Of a DNA stretch of 24,687 bases, positions 1 through 7,148 are shown piece by piece. The translations under genes were made by a program, and so were the position numbers. The DNA comes from Bacillota bacterium (GTDB lineage Bacteria > Bacillota > Clostridia > Clostridiales > Clostridiaceae): positions 1-24,687 of the forward strand of contig JAEXZL010000095.1 of NCBI GenBank assembly GCA_023451395.1, written 5' to 3'. Each line of letters begins with the position of its first letter. Position 1 is the stretch's first letter. Under the pieces are notes generated by a model that was not told where the DNA came from, searched no databases, and saw only the letters and a list, made by a program, of their open reading frames with translations.

Positions 1-228
1 ACTATATACAGTGCTTCTATATATGCTTTAATAACCAACAGCTTACAGCTTAGCATCATGGATATTTGGGTTCTTATCATAGGCTTTTTTGTCTCCTTTT
101 TCATAGCATTAGTTGTGGTGGATCAGTTTATTAACTACATAAAGCATCAGCGGCTAAAGGGTTTTGCCTATTACAGAATCTTTATTGGTGTTTTAATTTT
201 GCTTTTTAGCTTTTTGGGGATTATGTAA
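1..228 (+). CDS. uppP: Undecaprenyl-diphosphatase UppP, C-terminal fragment
   Basis: Only the last 75 codons are present; the gene begins before the window. The frame starts at base 1 and ends at TAA 226-228. The fragment is hydrophobic and contains a helix, a short basic loop (IKHQRLKGFAYYR) and a final hydrophobic helix ending FSFLGIM. This order, with an aromatic FxxYRI step before the last helix, is the usual C-terminus of UppP/BacA. That integral membrane enzyme dephosphorylates undecaprenyl diphosphate and so recycles the lipid carrier for peptidoglycan synthesis. The catalytic residues lie upstream of the window and cannot be checked, so the call rests on the C-terminal pattern alone. 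A hairpin terminator follows at 274-306. Confidence 0.75.
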   Translation, partial: TIYSASIYALITNSLQLSIMDIWVLIIGFFVSFFIALVVVDQFINYIKHQRLKGFAYYRIFIGVLILLFSFLGIM

Positions 229-273
229 CTCTTATCTTTAGGAATAAAATTTAATAAATTATTGCAAATTAGT

Positions 274-306
274 AGAGAAGCAGATTCATTGACTTCTCTT
301 TTTTAT
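274..306 (+). terminator. Rho-independent terminator after uppP
   Basis: A 7-bp stem, AGAGAAG (274-280) with CTTCTCT (293-299), runs directly into a T-run (299-304). It lies 46 bases after the uppP stop. Confidence 0.75.
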
Positions 307-338
307 TTGATTAACCATAGAAATAGTTGATACTAGTT

Positions 339-367
339 TTACAGGAGTCTGTAGTAACTGCTATAAT
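339..367 (+). promoter_or_regulatory. Putative promoter for the EamA gene
   Basis: TTACAG (339-344), a 17-base spacer and TATAAT (362-367) form a plausible sigma-A promoter. The -35 overlaps a 14-bp dyad, TACAG-GAGT-CTGTA (340-353), which could be an operator. Confidence 0.5.
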
Positions 368-460
368 TATTCTTATAAGACGCTCATAGGCTATGCTATT
401 TTATATTCATAAAGGGGGTTTTTTATGAAGACATCTATGAATCATAAGGGGGTAAATCAT

Positions 461-874
461 ATGTGGATTATTTTTGCACTTTTATCTGCTTTTTTTGCTG
501 CTGCAACGTCCATACTTGCTAAAATAGGTATCGAAGGTATTAATTCTAACTTAGCTACTGCAATTCGTACCATAGTGGTCCTTGTAATGGCTTGGGGTAT
601 AGTATTTTTTACTGGAACACAAGGTCAAATAAGCAATATATCTCAAAAAAGCTGGATATTTCTTGTGTTATCAGGCATTGCCACAGGCTTATCCTGGCTC
701 TTTTATTACAAGGCTCTTCAGATTGGAGAGGCTTCAAAGGTAGTCCCTATAGATAAATTTAGTGTTGTTATTAGTATGGTATTGGCATTTATTGTGTTAA
801 AAGAAGCTATCACCATTAAAACAGTACTTGGTGGTATCTTTATAACCATAGGAACATTTATATTGATATTATAA
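461..874 (+). CDS. EamA-family small membrane transporter (single EamA domain)
   Basis: An integral membrane protein of about 137 residues with four to five hydrophobic helices. It carries features typical of one EamA/DMT repeat: an N-terminal helix followed by AKIGIEG, the mid-protein GLSWLFYYKALQ, and VVPIDKFS before the last two helices. Full-length DMT exporters have two such repeats (about 300 residues), so this is a one-domain member likely to work as a dimer. Substrate is unknown; the family includes metabolite and drug exporters. I chose ATG 461 because AGGGGG lies 8 bases upstream and the protein then starts MWIIFALLSAFF, as family members do. An in-frame ATG at 425 also has a good ribosome binding site and would add 12 hydrophilic residues, so two starts are possible. 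Confidence 0.8.
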   Translation: MWIIFALLSAFFAAATSILAKIGIEGINSNLATAIRTIVVLVMAWGIVFFTGTQGQISNISQKSWIFLVLSGIATGLSWLFYYKALQIGEASKVVPIDKFSVVISMVLAFIVLKEAITIKTVLGGIFITIGTFILIL

Positions 875-880
875 AATAAT

Positions 881-923
881 AAGGAGTCTTTACCGAAGGT
901 TTATTACTATGGTAAGACTCCTT
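881..923. terminator. Bidirectional terminator between convergent genes
   Basis: AAGGAGTCTTTACC (881-894) pairs with GGTAAGACTCCTT (911-923) with one bulged T. It sits between the EamA gene (plus) and the AraC gene (minus), and T-rich sequence follows on the plus strand. Confidence 0.75.
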
Positions 924-944
924 TATTTCTTCAATAGATATCTG

Positions 945-1865
945 TTAAAAATCAATATTTTCAATCTCAGTTATTCTGTGTACATTCTTACTAAAGCTTT
1001 TACAATACTCCCTAGGAGGCATTTTAAAAGCCTTTTTAAAGGCTCTAACAAAGCTTGAATAGTCTTTAAATCCGCAAAGGGATGCTACCTCCGTTATACT
1101 CATTTCTTCCTTCATCAGCTCCTTAGCCCTTATTAACCTCTTTTGTATTATATAACTATAAAGAGAACTTCCCGTTACCTCCTTAAATTTATGCATAAGG
1201 TAATATCTGCTTAAATAGAATTTCCTTGATAAAGCATCTATAGATAAATCTCCTTGAAGATTATTATTTATATAAGATAGTATTGCACTTATATTTTCAT
1301 CGTAAATAATTCTGTGTACATCTTTAAGTTCAGGGCTCTTTATAAAAAGCCTATTAATATAAACTATAAACCTTAGAAATAAAATCCTCTTTAATATGTC
1401 TTCTCCAAAATCATCATAATTGTCTTTAAGGGCTATAAGCTCAGATAAACTCTCCTCTACACTCTCCCTTTCTTCCTTTGGTATTCTTATAAGATGATGA
1501 CTTTCCGTTCTAGCCTTATTAAAACAATCCAAGAGATTGCTTTGGGAGCTGTTGTTCTTCTCTAAAAATTCTGGATAAACCCATAGTACTATTCTTTCGT
1601 AGACCTCCGAAGAATCTATCACCGGTTTATGAATTGAAGTATTACCTATAATAAGCAAATCCCAAGGTTTAAGCTCATAGGCCTTATCTTCCACATGATA
1701 AGTAACCCTTCCAGATAAGAATAATACAATTTTATTAAAATCATGATGATGATAGTCAAATTCTAAATCCCTTTGGTCCTTTATATGAAAAATTTCAAAA
1801 TCATCCTTTAGATAACCTCTTTTTTCACCTATTCTTAGCTTTCCTAATTCCTTTTCCTTATTCAT
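945..1865 (-). CDS. AraC-family transcriptional regulator
   Basis: A 306-residue protein with an N-terminal cupin-like ligand-binding half and a C-terminal AraC/XylS DNA-binding half. The cupin half shows HHHDFNKIVLFLSG, then HVEDKAYELKPWDLLII at about residues 40-72. In the C-terminal half (about 195-295) two helix-turn-helix motifs are visible: LSIDALSRKFYLSRYYLMHKF, and MSITEVASLCGFKDYSSFVRAFKK ending in the family signature FKKAFKMPPREY. The start is supported by GAGGAGAG just upstream of ATG 1865. The gene is divergent from murE with a 129-base gap, so murE and its symporter are the first candidates for its target. The ligand cannot be read from the sequence. Confidence 0.9.
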   Translation of the reverse strand: MNKEKELGKLRIGEKRGYLKDDFEIFHIKDQRDLEFDYHHHDFNKIVLFLSGRVTYHVEDKAYELKPWDLLIIGNTSIHKPVIDSSEVYERIVLWVYPEFLEKNNSSQSNLLDCFNKARTESHHLIRIPKEERESVEESLSELIALKDNYDDFGEDILKRILFLRFIVYINRLFIKSPELKDVHRIIYDENISAILSYINNNLQGDLSIDALSRKFYLSRYYLMHKFKEVTGSSLYSYIIQKRLIRAKELMKEEMSITEVASLCGFKDYSSFVRAFKKAFKMPPREYCKSFSKNVHRITEIENIDF

Positions 1866-1994
1866 TGATATTCTCTCCTCATAAGAGTGAAGACTTATTA
1901 TTATACATTATAGCACTTTTTGCATAGTATTAAGCATTATTATCGCTATTTATAGGAAAAAATATGGGTATAATACTATTAGGAGGGATGTACA

Positions 1995-3452
1995 ATGAAA
2001 ATTAAAGATCTTCTTAAAAATATCGACTACAATATTATCCAGGGCTCCGATCAAGAGGACATTAAAAATATAAGCTGGGATTCAAGAAATGTGGGAAAGG
2101 ATGCTCTTTTTATCTGTGTAAAGGGTGCTAATGTTGATAGACACGATTATGCTCTAACAGCTATTGAAGAGGGAGCAATAGCACTGATTATTGAAAAGGA
2201 AATAGGAAGCATACCAAAGAATATTGCACTTATAAAGGTTAAGGACAGCAAGGCGGTTATGGCTACCCTTGCTAGCGAATTTTATGAAGAGCCATCAAAA
2301 AAATTCAATCTTATAGGTATTACTGGTACTAACGGCAAAACCTCTACTTCTTATTTTATTTCTGAGGTTTTAGAAAATTTAGGTAGAACTGTAGGCCTTA
2401 TAGGTACTATTGAAAATAAACTAGGAGGCAAAAAGCTTCAGACAGAAAAGAAAAACCCTACAACGCCTGACTCCATAGAGCTTCAGTCCTCCTTTAATGA
2501 AATGGTTAAAAATAAGGTTACAGATGTTGTTATGGAGGTAACCTCAATAGGCCTTGAAGAGCATAGAGTAGATAAATCAAATTTTAATATTGGTGTATTT
2601 ACAAATCTTACTCAGGATCATTTAGATTATCATGGGACTATGGAGAATTACAGAGACGCTAAACTAAAGCTTTTTAACCTATGCCAAAAGGGGCTAATAA
2701 ATATTGACGATACTTACGGTAAAGATTTTGTAAAGGGTGCTTCCTGTGAAGTCTTTACCTATGGAATAAATAATGATGCTGACTACAAAGCTAAAGACAT
2801 TCACTATTCTTTAAAGGGTGTAGATTTTACACTTTTACATCAGGGGAAGGAATATAGAGTATCCCTAAAAATCCCTGGTAGATTTACTGTATATAATGCC
2901 TTGGCAGCTATAGGTTCCTGTCATCTATCTGGCTTTCCTTTAGAGAAAATTATACAAGGCGTTGAAGCTATTCATACTGTAAGAGGAAGATTTGAAAGCG
3001 TTCCTAATGACAAAGGCTATCTGGTTGTGGTAGATTATGCACACACCCCTGATGGTCTGGAAAATATCTTGTCATCTGTGAAGGAGCTTACAGAAAAAAG
3101 GGTTATTTCAGTATTTGGATGTGGTGGTGATAGAGATAGGACTAAGAGACCAATTATGGGTGAAATCTCCGGAAGGCTTGCAGACTATACTATAATAACC
3201 TCTGATAATCCTAGAACTGAAGACCCTGATAGCATATTAAGGGATGTTGAAGAAGGCATAAAGGCCACAAACAGCTCCTATAGCTTGGAGGTGGATAGAA
3301 GAAAGGCCATCCATAATGCCTTAGATATGGCTGTGGAAGGAGACATCATAGTAATTGCAGGAAAAGGTCATGAAACCTATCAAATTTTCAAGGATAAAAC
3401 AATACATTTTGACGATGTGGAAGTAGTTAAGGAATATTTGGAATTAATTTAA
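1995..3452 (+). CDS. murE: UDP-N-acetylmuramoyl-tripeptide synthetase, MurE-type (meso-DAP signature)
   Basis: A cytoplasmic Mur ligase of 485 residues, the usual MurE length. MurE adds the third peptide residue to UDP-MurNAc-L-Ala-D-Glu using ATP. In order it shows an N-terminal UDP-binding domain with DSR (29-31), the ATP loop GTNGKTS (111-117), NPTTPDS (154-160), the likely carbamylated lysine K223, DNPR (404-407) and GKGHE (456-460). DNPR is the established signature for meso-diaminopimelate rather than lysine. One deviation: the usual EVSSH(A/G)L segment reads EVTSIGL (181-187), so the conserved histidine is isoleucine. An AGGAGGG site precedes ATG 1995. The gene stands alone, outside any murF/mraY cluster, and is followed 18 bases later by a symporter gene. 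This suggests a second, specialised or salvage MurE rather than the main copy; that is inference. Confidence 0.9.
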   Translation: MKIKDLLKNIDYNIIQGSDQEDIKNISWDSRNVGKDALFICVKGANVDRHDYALTAIEEGAIALIIEKEIGSIPKNIALIKVKDSKAVMATLASEFYEEPSKKFNLIGITGTNGKTSTSYFISEVLENLGRTVGLIGTIENKLGGKKLQTEKKNPTTPDSIELQSSFNEMVKNKVTDVVMEVTSIGLEEHRVDKSNFNIGVFTNLTQDHLDYHGTMENYRDAKLKLFNLCQKGLINIDDTYGKDFVKGASCEVFTYGINNDADYKAKDIHYSLKGVDFTLLHQGKEYRVSLKIPGRFTVYNALAAIGSCHLSGFPLEKIIQGVEAIHTVRGRFESVPNDKGYLVVVDYAHTPDGLENILSSVKELTEKRVISVFGCGGDRDRTKRPIMGEISGRLADYTIITSDNPRTEDPDSILRDVEEGIKATNSSYSLEVDRRKAIHNALDMAVEGDIIVIAGKGHETYQIFKDKTIHFDDVEVVKEYLELI

Positions 3453-3470
3453 ATTTTGGAGGTAAATATT

Positions 3471-4748
3471 ATGAGGGGCTTTTTTAAGTCTTATAAATCA
3501 TCATTGATTCTTCTTGCTTCAATAATTATCGGAGGCATTGTTGGTGCCCTGATAGGGCCTAAGGCTAGTGTAGTAGAACCCTTAGGTACTCTTTTTATAA
3601 ACCTTATGTTTATGGTTATTGTTCCTCTAGTACTCTTCAGTGTTAGTGCCGCTATAGCTAATATGAGCGGCATGAAGCGCCTAGGAAAAATAATGGCATC
3701 TACCTTAGGAGTATTTGTGGTAACTGCGCTGGTAGCAGCAGTTTTAGGTGTTTTAGGTGCACTATTAATCAATCCCACTAAGGGATTAGATGTGTCCAAC
3801 TTCTCAGCTCTAATGAATAGTAGTGTTGAAGGTGCAGGCACCGAAGAATTTACTATTTTAGGTCAGATCGTTAAGACCTTTACTGTTTCGGACTTTTCCA
3901 GTCTTTTATCAAAGAATAATATGCTTCAGCTAATAGTATTTTCAATACTTCTAGGTGTTTCTACTGCTATGGTGGGAGAAAAGGGGAAGCCTTTAGCAAA
4001 GCTTCTCTCCTCCGGATCAGCTGTGATGATGAAGATAGTAGAACTTATAATGTACTATGCACCTATTGGTCTTGGCTGCTATTTTGCCTCACTCATCGGC
4101 CAGCTTGGCACTCAGATATTAGGAGGCTACTTAAGAGTTTTTCTTCTGTATCTTGGGCTTAGTGTAATATACTACTTTGGTTTCTTTACTCTTTATGCTT
4201 TTATAGCCGGTGGTAAAAATGGAGTGAAAAGTTTTTGGAAGCATGCTCCTGTTCCATCTATAACTGCTCTTGCTACTTGCTCTAGCGCAGCCTGCATACC
4301 TGTAAATCTTCAGTATAGCAAGAAAATGGGTGTTCCTGAAGACATAGCTGAAACAGTTTTACCCTTAGGTGCTAACACCCATAAGGATGGTTCAGTTTTT
4401 GGTGGAGTTATGAAGATAGTTTTCATCTTTGGTCTTACTGGACGAGCCTTCAATGATCCTTCCACTCTTCTAGGGATAATTGCTGTGTCCTTCTTAGTGG
4501 GTGCTGTCATGGGTGCTATTCCTAATGGAGGTATGATGGGCGAAATGCTTATAATAAGTCTCTATGGATTTTCACCTGAGATTCTTCCAATAATAGCAGT
4601 AATCAGTACCATAATTGATGCCCCAGCTACCCTTTTAAATTCTACAGGCAATACTGTGTGTTCAATGCTGGTAGCAAGATTCGTTGATAAGAAGCCTATA
4701 TACTCAGAAGAAGATACTGAAAGCTTATCACTTAAAAAAGCTCAATAA
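3471..4748 (+). CDS. Divergent DAACS-family cation symporter
   Basis: An integral membrane protein of 425 residues with the fold and motif order of the dicarboxylate/amino acid:cation symporter (GltP/SLC1) family. The tip of hairpin 1 reads TCSSAACIP (269-277). Helix 7 has LPLGANTHKDGS (297-308), where family members have LPLGATINMDGT. Hairpin 2 contains IPNGGMMGEM (350-359), and helix 8 has DAPATLLNSTGN (383-394). Compared by eye with GltPh, D394 is kept (D383) but the carboxylate-binding R397 is Ala386. The sodium-site D405 is Asn394, N310 is His304 and M311 is Lys305. The substrate is therefore unlikely to be glutamate or aspartate, and ion coupling may differ. The start is ATG 3471, placed by TTGGAGG 8 bases upstream. 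It probably forms an operon with murE. No clear terminator follows; the tRNA promoter begins 28 bases later. Confidence 0.85.
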   Translation: MRGFFKSYKSSLILLASIIIGGIVGALIGPKASVVEPLGTLFINLMFMVIVPLVLFSVSAAIANMSGMKRLGKIMASTLGVFVVTALVAAVLGVLGALLINPTKGLDVSNFSALMNSSVEGAGTEEFTILGQIVKTFTVSDFSSLLSKNNMLQLIVFSILLGVSTAMVGEKGKPLAKLLSSGSAVMMKIVELIMYYAPIGLGCYFASLIGQLGTQILGGYLRVFLLYLGLSVIYYFGFFTLYAFIAGGKNGVKSFWKHAPVPSITALATCSSAACIPVNLQYSKKMGVPEDIAETVLPLGANTHKDGSVFGGVMKIVFIFGLTGRAFNDPSTLLGIIAVSFLVGAVMGAIPNGGMMGEMLIISLYGFSPEILPIIAVISTIIDAPATLLNSTGNTVCSMLVARFVDKKPIYSEEDTESLSLKKAQ

Positions 4749-4776
4749 TTATTAGGAAAAAGAGTTATATTGCATA

Positions 4777-4805
4777 TTGAATACTAAAATAAATAATGCT
4801 ACAAT
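4777..4805 (+). promoter_or_regulatory. Promoter of the tRNA-Gly gene
   Basis: TTGAAT (4777-4782), a 17-base spacer and TACAAT (4800-4805) make a good sigma-A promoter, 22 bases before the mature tRNA 5' end. A 9-bp inverted repeat, AAAGAGTTA (4759-4767) and TAACTCTTT (4817-4825), flanks the promoter. Confidence 0.75.
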
Positions 4806-4827
4806 AAATATACAATTAACTCTTTAT

Positions 4828-4901
4828 GCAGGTATAATTTAATGGTAGAATACCGCCTTCCCAAGGCGAACGTGAGGGTTCGATTCCCTTTACCTGCTCC
4901 A
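4828..4901 (+). tRNA. tRNA-Gly (anticodon CCC)
   Basis: A complete cloverleaf of 74 bases with encoded CCA. The acceptor stem pairs GCAGGTA (4828-4834) with TACCTGC (4891-4897), with T as discriminator and CCA at 4899-4901. The D arm has a weak A-T-rich stem around AATGGT. The anticodon loop is TTCCCAA (4858-4864), giving anticodon CCC (4860-4862), which reads GGG codons. The T arm is GAGGG-TTCGATT-CCCTT. The top pair of the anticodon stem is a C-A mismatch (4853 and 4869). The gene has its own promoter and terminator, so it is a single-tRNA transcript. Confidence 0.95.
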
Positions 4902-4907
4902 ACTTTA

Positions 4908-4946
4908 AAAAACTTACGGACCAATTAAGGTTTCGTAAGTTTTTTT
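4908..4946 (+). terminator. Terminator of tRNA-Gly
   Basis: AACTTACG (4911-4918) pairs with CGTAAGTT (4934-4941). Flanking A and T runs extend the stem, and it ends in a run of seven or more Ts. Confidence 0.85.
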
Positions 4947-4977
4947 ATATAAAGCTAATAAGGCAAATATGATTTTT

Positions 4978-5583
4978 TTATCTAGTGATATATGGTTTGT
5001 ATATTAAAGCATTTTTTTCTAAAGATCCATCAACATCAATAATATAGTTTTGAATTATGCAGTGAGCAGTTTCATTATCATAATATTCTTTAACTAATTT
5101 CCCACCTAAAGCATGGATAGTTTTAGCTGAACCTATATTGTCTTTGTCACAATCCATTAAAACTTCTTTTATATTATGTTTTTGGCATTCTAGTAAAGCT
5201 AGATAAAGGTTAATTTTATTATATCCTTTTTGTCTTTCTGTAGGTCTTATGCCATAACCAATATGCCCCCCAAATTTTTTTAATTTCTCATTTAAAGCTA
5301 ATCTTATATTGATCATTCCAACTATTCGATTATCAGATTCTCTTACTAAAAAGAATGTTTTTGTAGGTACTGTTTCTTCATTTGGTATTCTTATTCTAGC
5401 TTCTTCTAACATCTGAAGCCATACCTCATAATTATCTAAAAATCTATGCAATTCACCAACACCATTTACTTCTGAATTATATTGATAAAATTCATTTATA
5501 TAATCAATAGCTTGCTCTTTATATTCTATACTAGGGATTTCAAATTTTAATTTTTTCACTTCATCACTCACCTTTAAAGCCAT
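4978..5583 (-). CDS. GNAT-family N-acetyltransferase
   Basis: A 201-residue predicted acetyltransferase. The acetyl-CoA binding segment is recognisable as GGHIGYGIRPTERQKGY, followed by a helix (LALLECQKHN) and then VLMDCDKDNIGSAKTIHALGG, the usual motif A and B region. The N-terminal half (FYQYNSEVNGVGEL, then a conserved FFLVRE-type strand) resembles the group of GNAT proteins annotated only as predicted acetyltransferases; the acceptor is unknown. The ATG at 5583 has no good ribosome binding site. An AAAGGTGAG stretch just inside the gene could serve GTG at 5559, which would shorten the protein by eight residues. The coding sequence looks more AT-rich than its neighbours. It is not in an operon: a tRNA terminator lies downstream, and a 262-base gap separates it from the divergent gene at 5846. 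Confidence 0.85.
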   Translation of the reverse strand: MALKVSDEVKKLKFEIPSIEYKEQAIDYINEFYQYNSEVNGVGELHRFLDNYEVWLQMLEEARIRIPNEETVPTKTFFLVRESDNRIVGMINIRLALNEKLKKFGGHIGYGIRPTERQKGYNKINLYLALLECQKHNIKEVLMDCDKDNIGSAKTIHALGGKLVKEYYDNETAHCIIQNYIIDVDGSLEKNALIYKPYITR

Positions 5584-5845
5584 CTAAATAACAATTATTT
5601 CCACTCAGTATTTACTCCTAACATTAAATTTAACAACTAATTAAATTATACTATATTTAACAGTAATTTACAATTAATCCTTGGTATACCTAGAAAATTC
5701 TTGTTTACTTAACTTAGAAAGAGAATATTAGTATTTATTAATCTGTAGCTTAACCGCTATCAATATCTATATTTAGTTATTTGTAACGAAATAATTGTAA
5801 TAGAATATTATAACTTGTAGAAAAATATTTTAAGGAGACTATCTA

Positions 5846-6406
5846 ATGCTCCAAATGAGTGGCTTTTGGTGCTACAACATTAATCAGATACATCTAATGA
5901 ACAGACTTCGCCTTTTATGGCAGCAGCATGTTATGTGGACTAGATCCTTTATCATAAGCACTGCTGCAGATCTTGGTGATTTAAAGGCTGTAACAAACCG
6001 TTTGCTGCAAAACCCCAAGGATTTTGCACAGCTTCTAAGCTTTTTGTATGGTGATTTAATTGCTAACAAATTTAATGAGCTTTTTACAAATCACCTGCTT
6101 ATTGCTGCTGATTTAGTCAACGCTGCTAAAAAGGGTGATGAGCAGGCAATGAACACTGCTAGAGAAAAATGGTATGAAAATGCAGCACAGATTGCTAAAT
6201 TCCTAAGCTCAATAAATCCTCATTGGGATGAAAATCAATGGAAAATACTATTAGATGAGCATCTGAAGATGACTGAAAATGAAGCAGCTTCTTACCTAAA
6301 GGGAGAGTATGAAAAATCTATTATGTTATATGACAGCATTGAAAATCAAGCAATGGAAATGGCCGATTATATGTTCCAGGGAATTGCTAGACAATTTTCA
6401 ATTTAA
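5846..6406 (+). CDS. Conserved helical protein of the group often labelled acetylglutamate kinase
   Basis: A protein of 186 residues, predicted almost all alpha-helical, without signal peptide or membrane segment. It contains LWQQHVMWTRSFIISTAADLGDL near the N-terminus (given in parts: LWQQHVMWTR, then AADLGDL), NRLLQNPKDFAQLL, then LLIAADLVNAAKKGD, WYENAAQIAKFLSS and HLKMTENEA. This pattern recalls a clostridial and bacillar family that databases often call acetylglutamate kinase. It shows no amino-acid kinase fold motifs (no glycine-rich GGxxxxxx loop), so that label should not be trusted. Function is unknown. The start follows AAGGAGAC, 6 bases upstream. A first segment (MLQMSGFWCYNINQIH) precedes the conserved part, so a later ATG at 5897 is possible. 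A strong hairpin terminator follows. Confidence 0.65.
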   Translation: MLQMSGFWCYNINQIHLMNRLRLLWQQHVMWTRSFIISTAADLGDLKAVTNRLLQNPKDFAQLLSFLYGDLIANKFNELFTNHLLIAADLVNAAKKGDEQAMNTAREKWYENAAQIAKFLSSINPHWDENQWKILLDEHLKMTENEAASYLKGEYEKSIMLYDSIENQAMEMADYMFQGIARQFSI

Positions 6407-6429
6407 GTAAAAGGCTTTTATAAACTTAA

Positions 6430-6479
6430 GATTATAGCAAAGCCCGCTATCTGAAGGATGAACGGGCTTTGTTATAATC
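6430..6479. terminator. Bidirectional terminator between convergent genes
   Basis: A 17-bp stem, 6430-6446 (GATTATAGCAAAGCCCG) with 6463-6479 (CGGGCTTTGTTATAATC), has one G-T pair. It lies between the plus gene ending at 6406 and the minus gene ending at 6482. The T-run is weak, but the stem is long and GC-rich at the loop side. Confidence 0.8.
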
Positions 6480-6481
6480 TA

Positions 6482-6919
6482 TTATTCTATTACTCTTAAA
6501 TAAAGCTCATGCTCTGTTTCTGTACTACCTTCTTTATAGCCATAATCTATCTTAAAACTATCGGCAGTATAACCTCTCGCCTCTGAATAGCTGTACATTT
6601 CTTCAAAGGATGCAGCAATTTCCATGATATCGGCAGTATGTATATAATGGAGATATTTATCTTCTGAGATTTCTAAGTAAGTCATTCCTACAGGTATTTC
6701 TTCAAAGCTAGATACCTCTGCACATATAAATTGGGTATATACTCCCTCTACCTCCTGAAGACATATGTCCATATAAACCTCATTAAGCTTATGCTTAATT
6801 TCCTTAGCACTTTTATAAAAATCTTCCCAAGCTGCAGGCATTATCTCCTGTAAGGTTTCAAAATCCCCTTGAACCTTAACTCCCACTGCCATAAAGCCAG
6901 GCTTTTCAATAATCTGCAT
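6482..6919 (-). CDS. GyrI-like / effector-binding domain protein
   Basis: A 145-residue soluble protein consistent with the stand-alone GyrI-like (AraC effector-binding, SOUL-type) fold. It starts with the strand IIEKPGFMAVGVKVQGDF, followed by a helix with PAAWEDFYKSAKEI. The middle strand is FICAEVSSFEEIPVGMTYLEI. It ends in a strand-helix pair containing ASFEEMYSYSEARGY and EHELYLRVIE, which is typical. Such domains bind small hydrophobic or cationic ligands, or inhibit gyrase in GyrI itself; no DNA-binding domain is fused here. AAAGGGAGG lies 8 bases before ATG 6919. It is a single-gene unit, convergent with the upstream helical protein. Confidence 0.75.
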   Translation of the reverse strand: MQIIEKPGFMAVGVKVQGDFETLQEIMPAAWEDFYKSAKEIKHKLNEVYMDICLQEVEGVYTQFICAEVSSFEEIPVGMTYLEISEDKYLHYIHTADIMEIAASFEEMYSYSEARGYTADSFKIDYGYKEGSTETEHELYLRVIE

Positions 6920-7148
6920 GATAATTCCTCCCTTTGATAACGAGCATCTATTTCTTTATTTAAGTTACATATCTAGAAATTATTGTTATTGCTCTGTTAA
7001 TTATATAATATAAGGAGGGTTTCCTCAATTAAGCCTTAATTAACTGTCTATTAAGTTTATGTTAATAGATAAATTTATTAAAAAAGTGGTTACTAGATTT
7101 ATTTAGGAATATACTATATAAATATTAATATGCTAAAGGACAATTATT

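Noticed and set aside
1946..1974. TATAAT at 1969-1974 as the murE promoter
   Set aside because: No acceptable -35 lies 16-18 bases upstream, and the transcript would start almost at the ribosome binding site. The true promoter is not identified.
3491..3841. Minus-strand open frame inside the symporter gene
   Set aside because: It lies wholly opposite a clearly coding gene, lacks a ribosome binding site and has shadow-type composition. The same holds for frames opposite murE's neighbour, nrdA, the ABC genes and ytvI.
4902..5845. AT-rich GNAT gene beside tRNA-Gly as a possible integrated island
   Set aside because: No duplicated tRNA 3' end, integrase or other mobile gene was found, and composition alone is weak evidence.
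7012..7040. AAGGAGGG site at 7013-7019 suggesting a small gene
   Set aside because: No start codon follows at proper spacing, and all frames close quickly.
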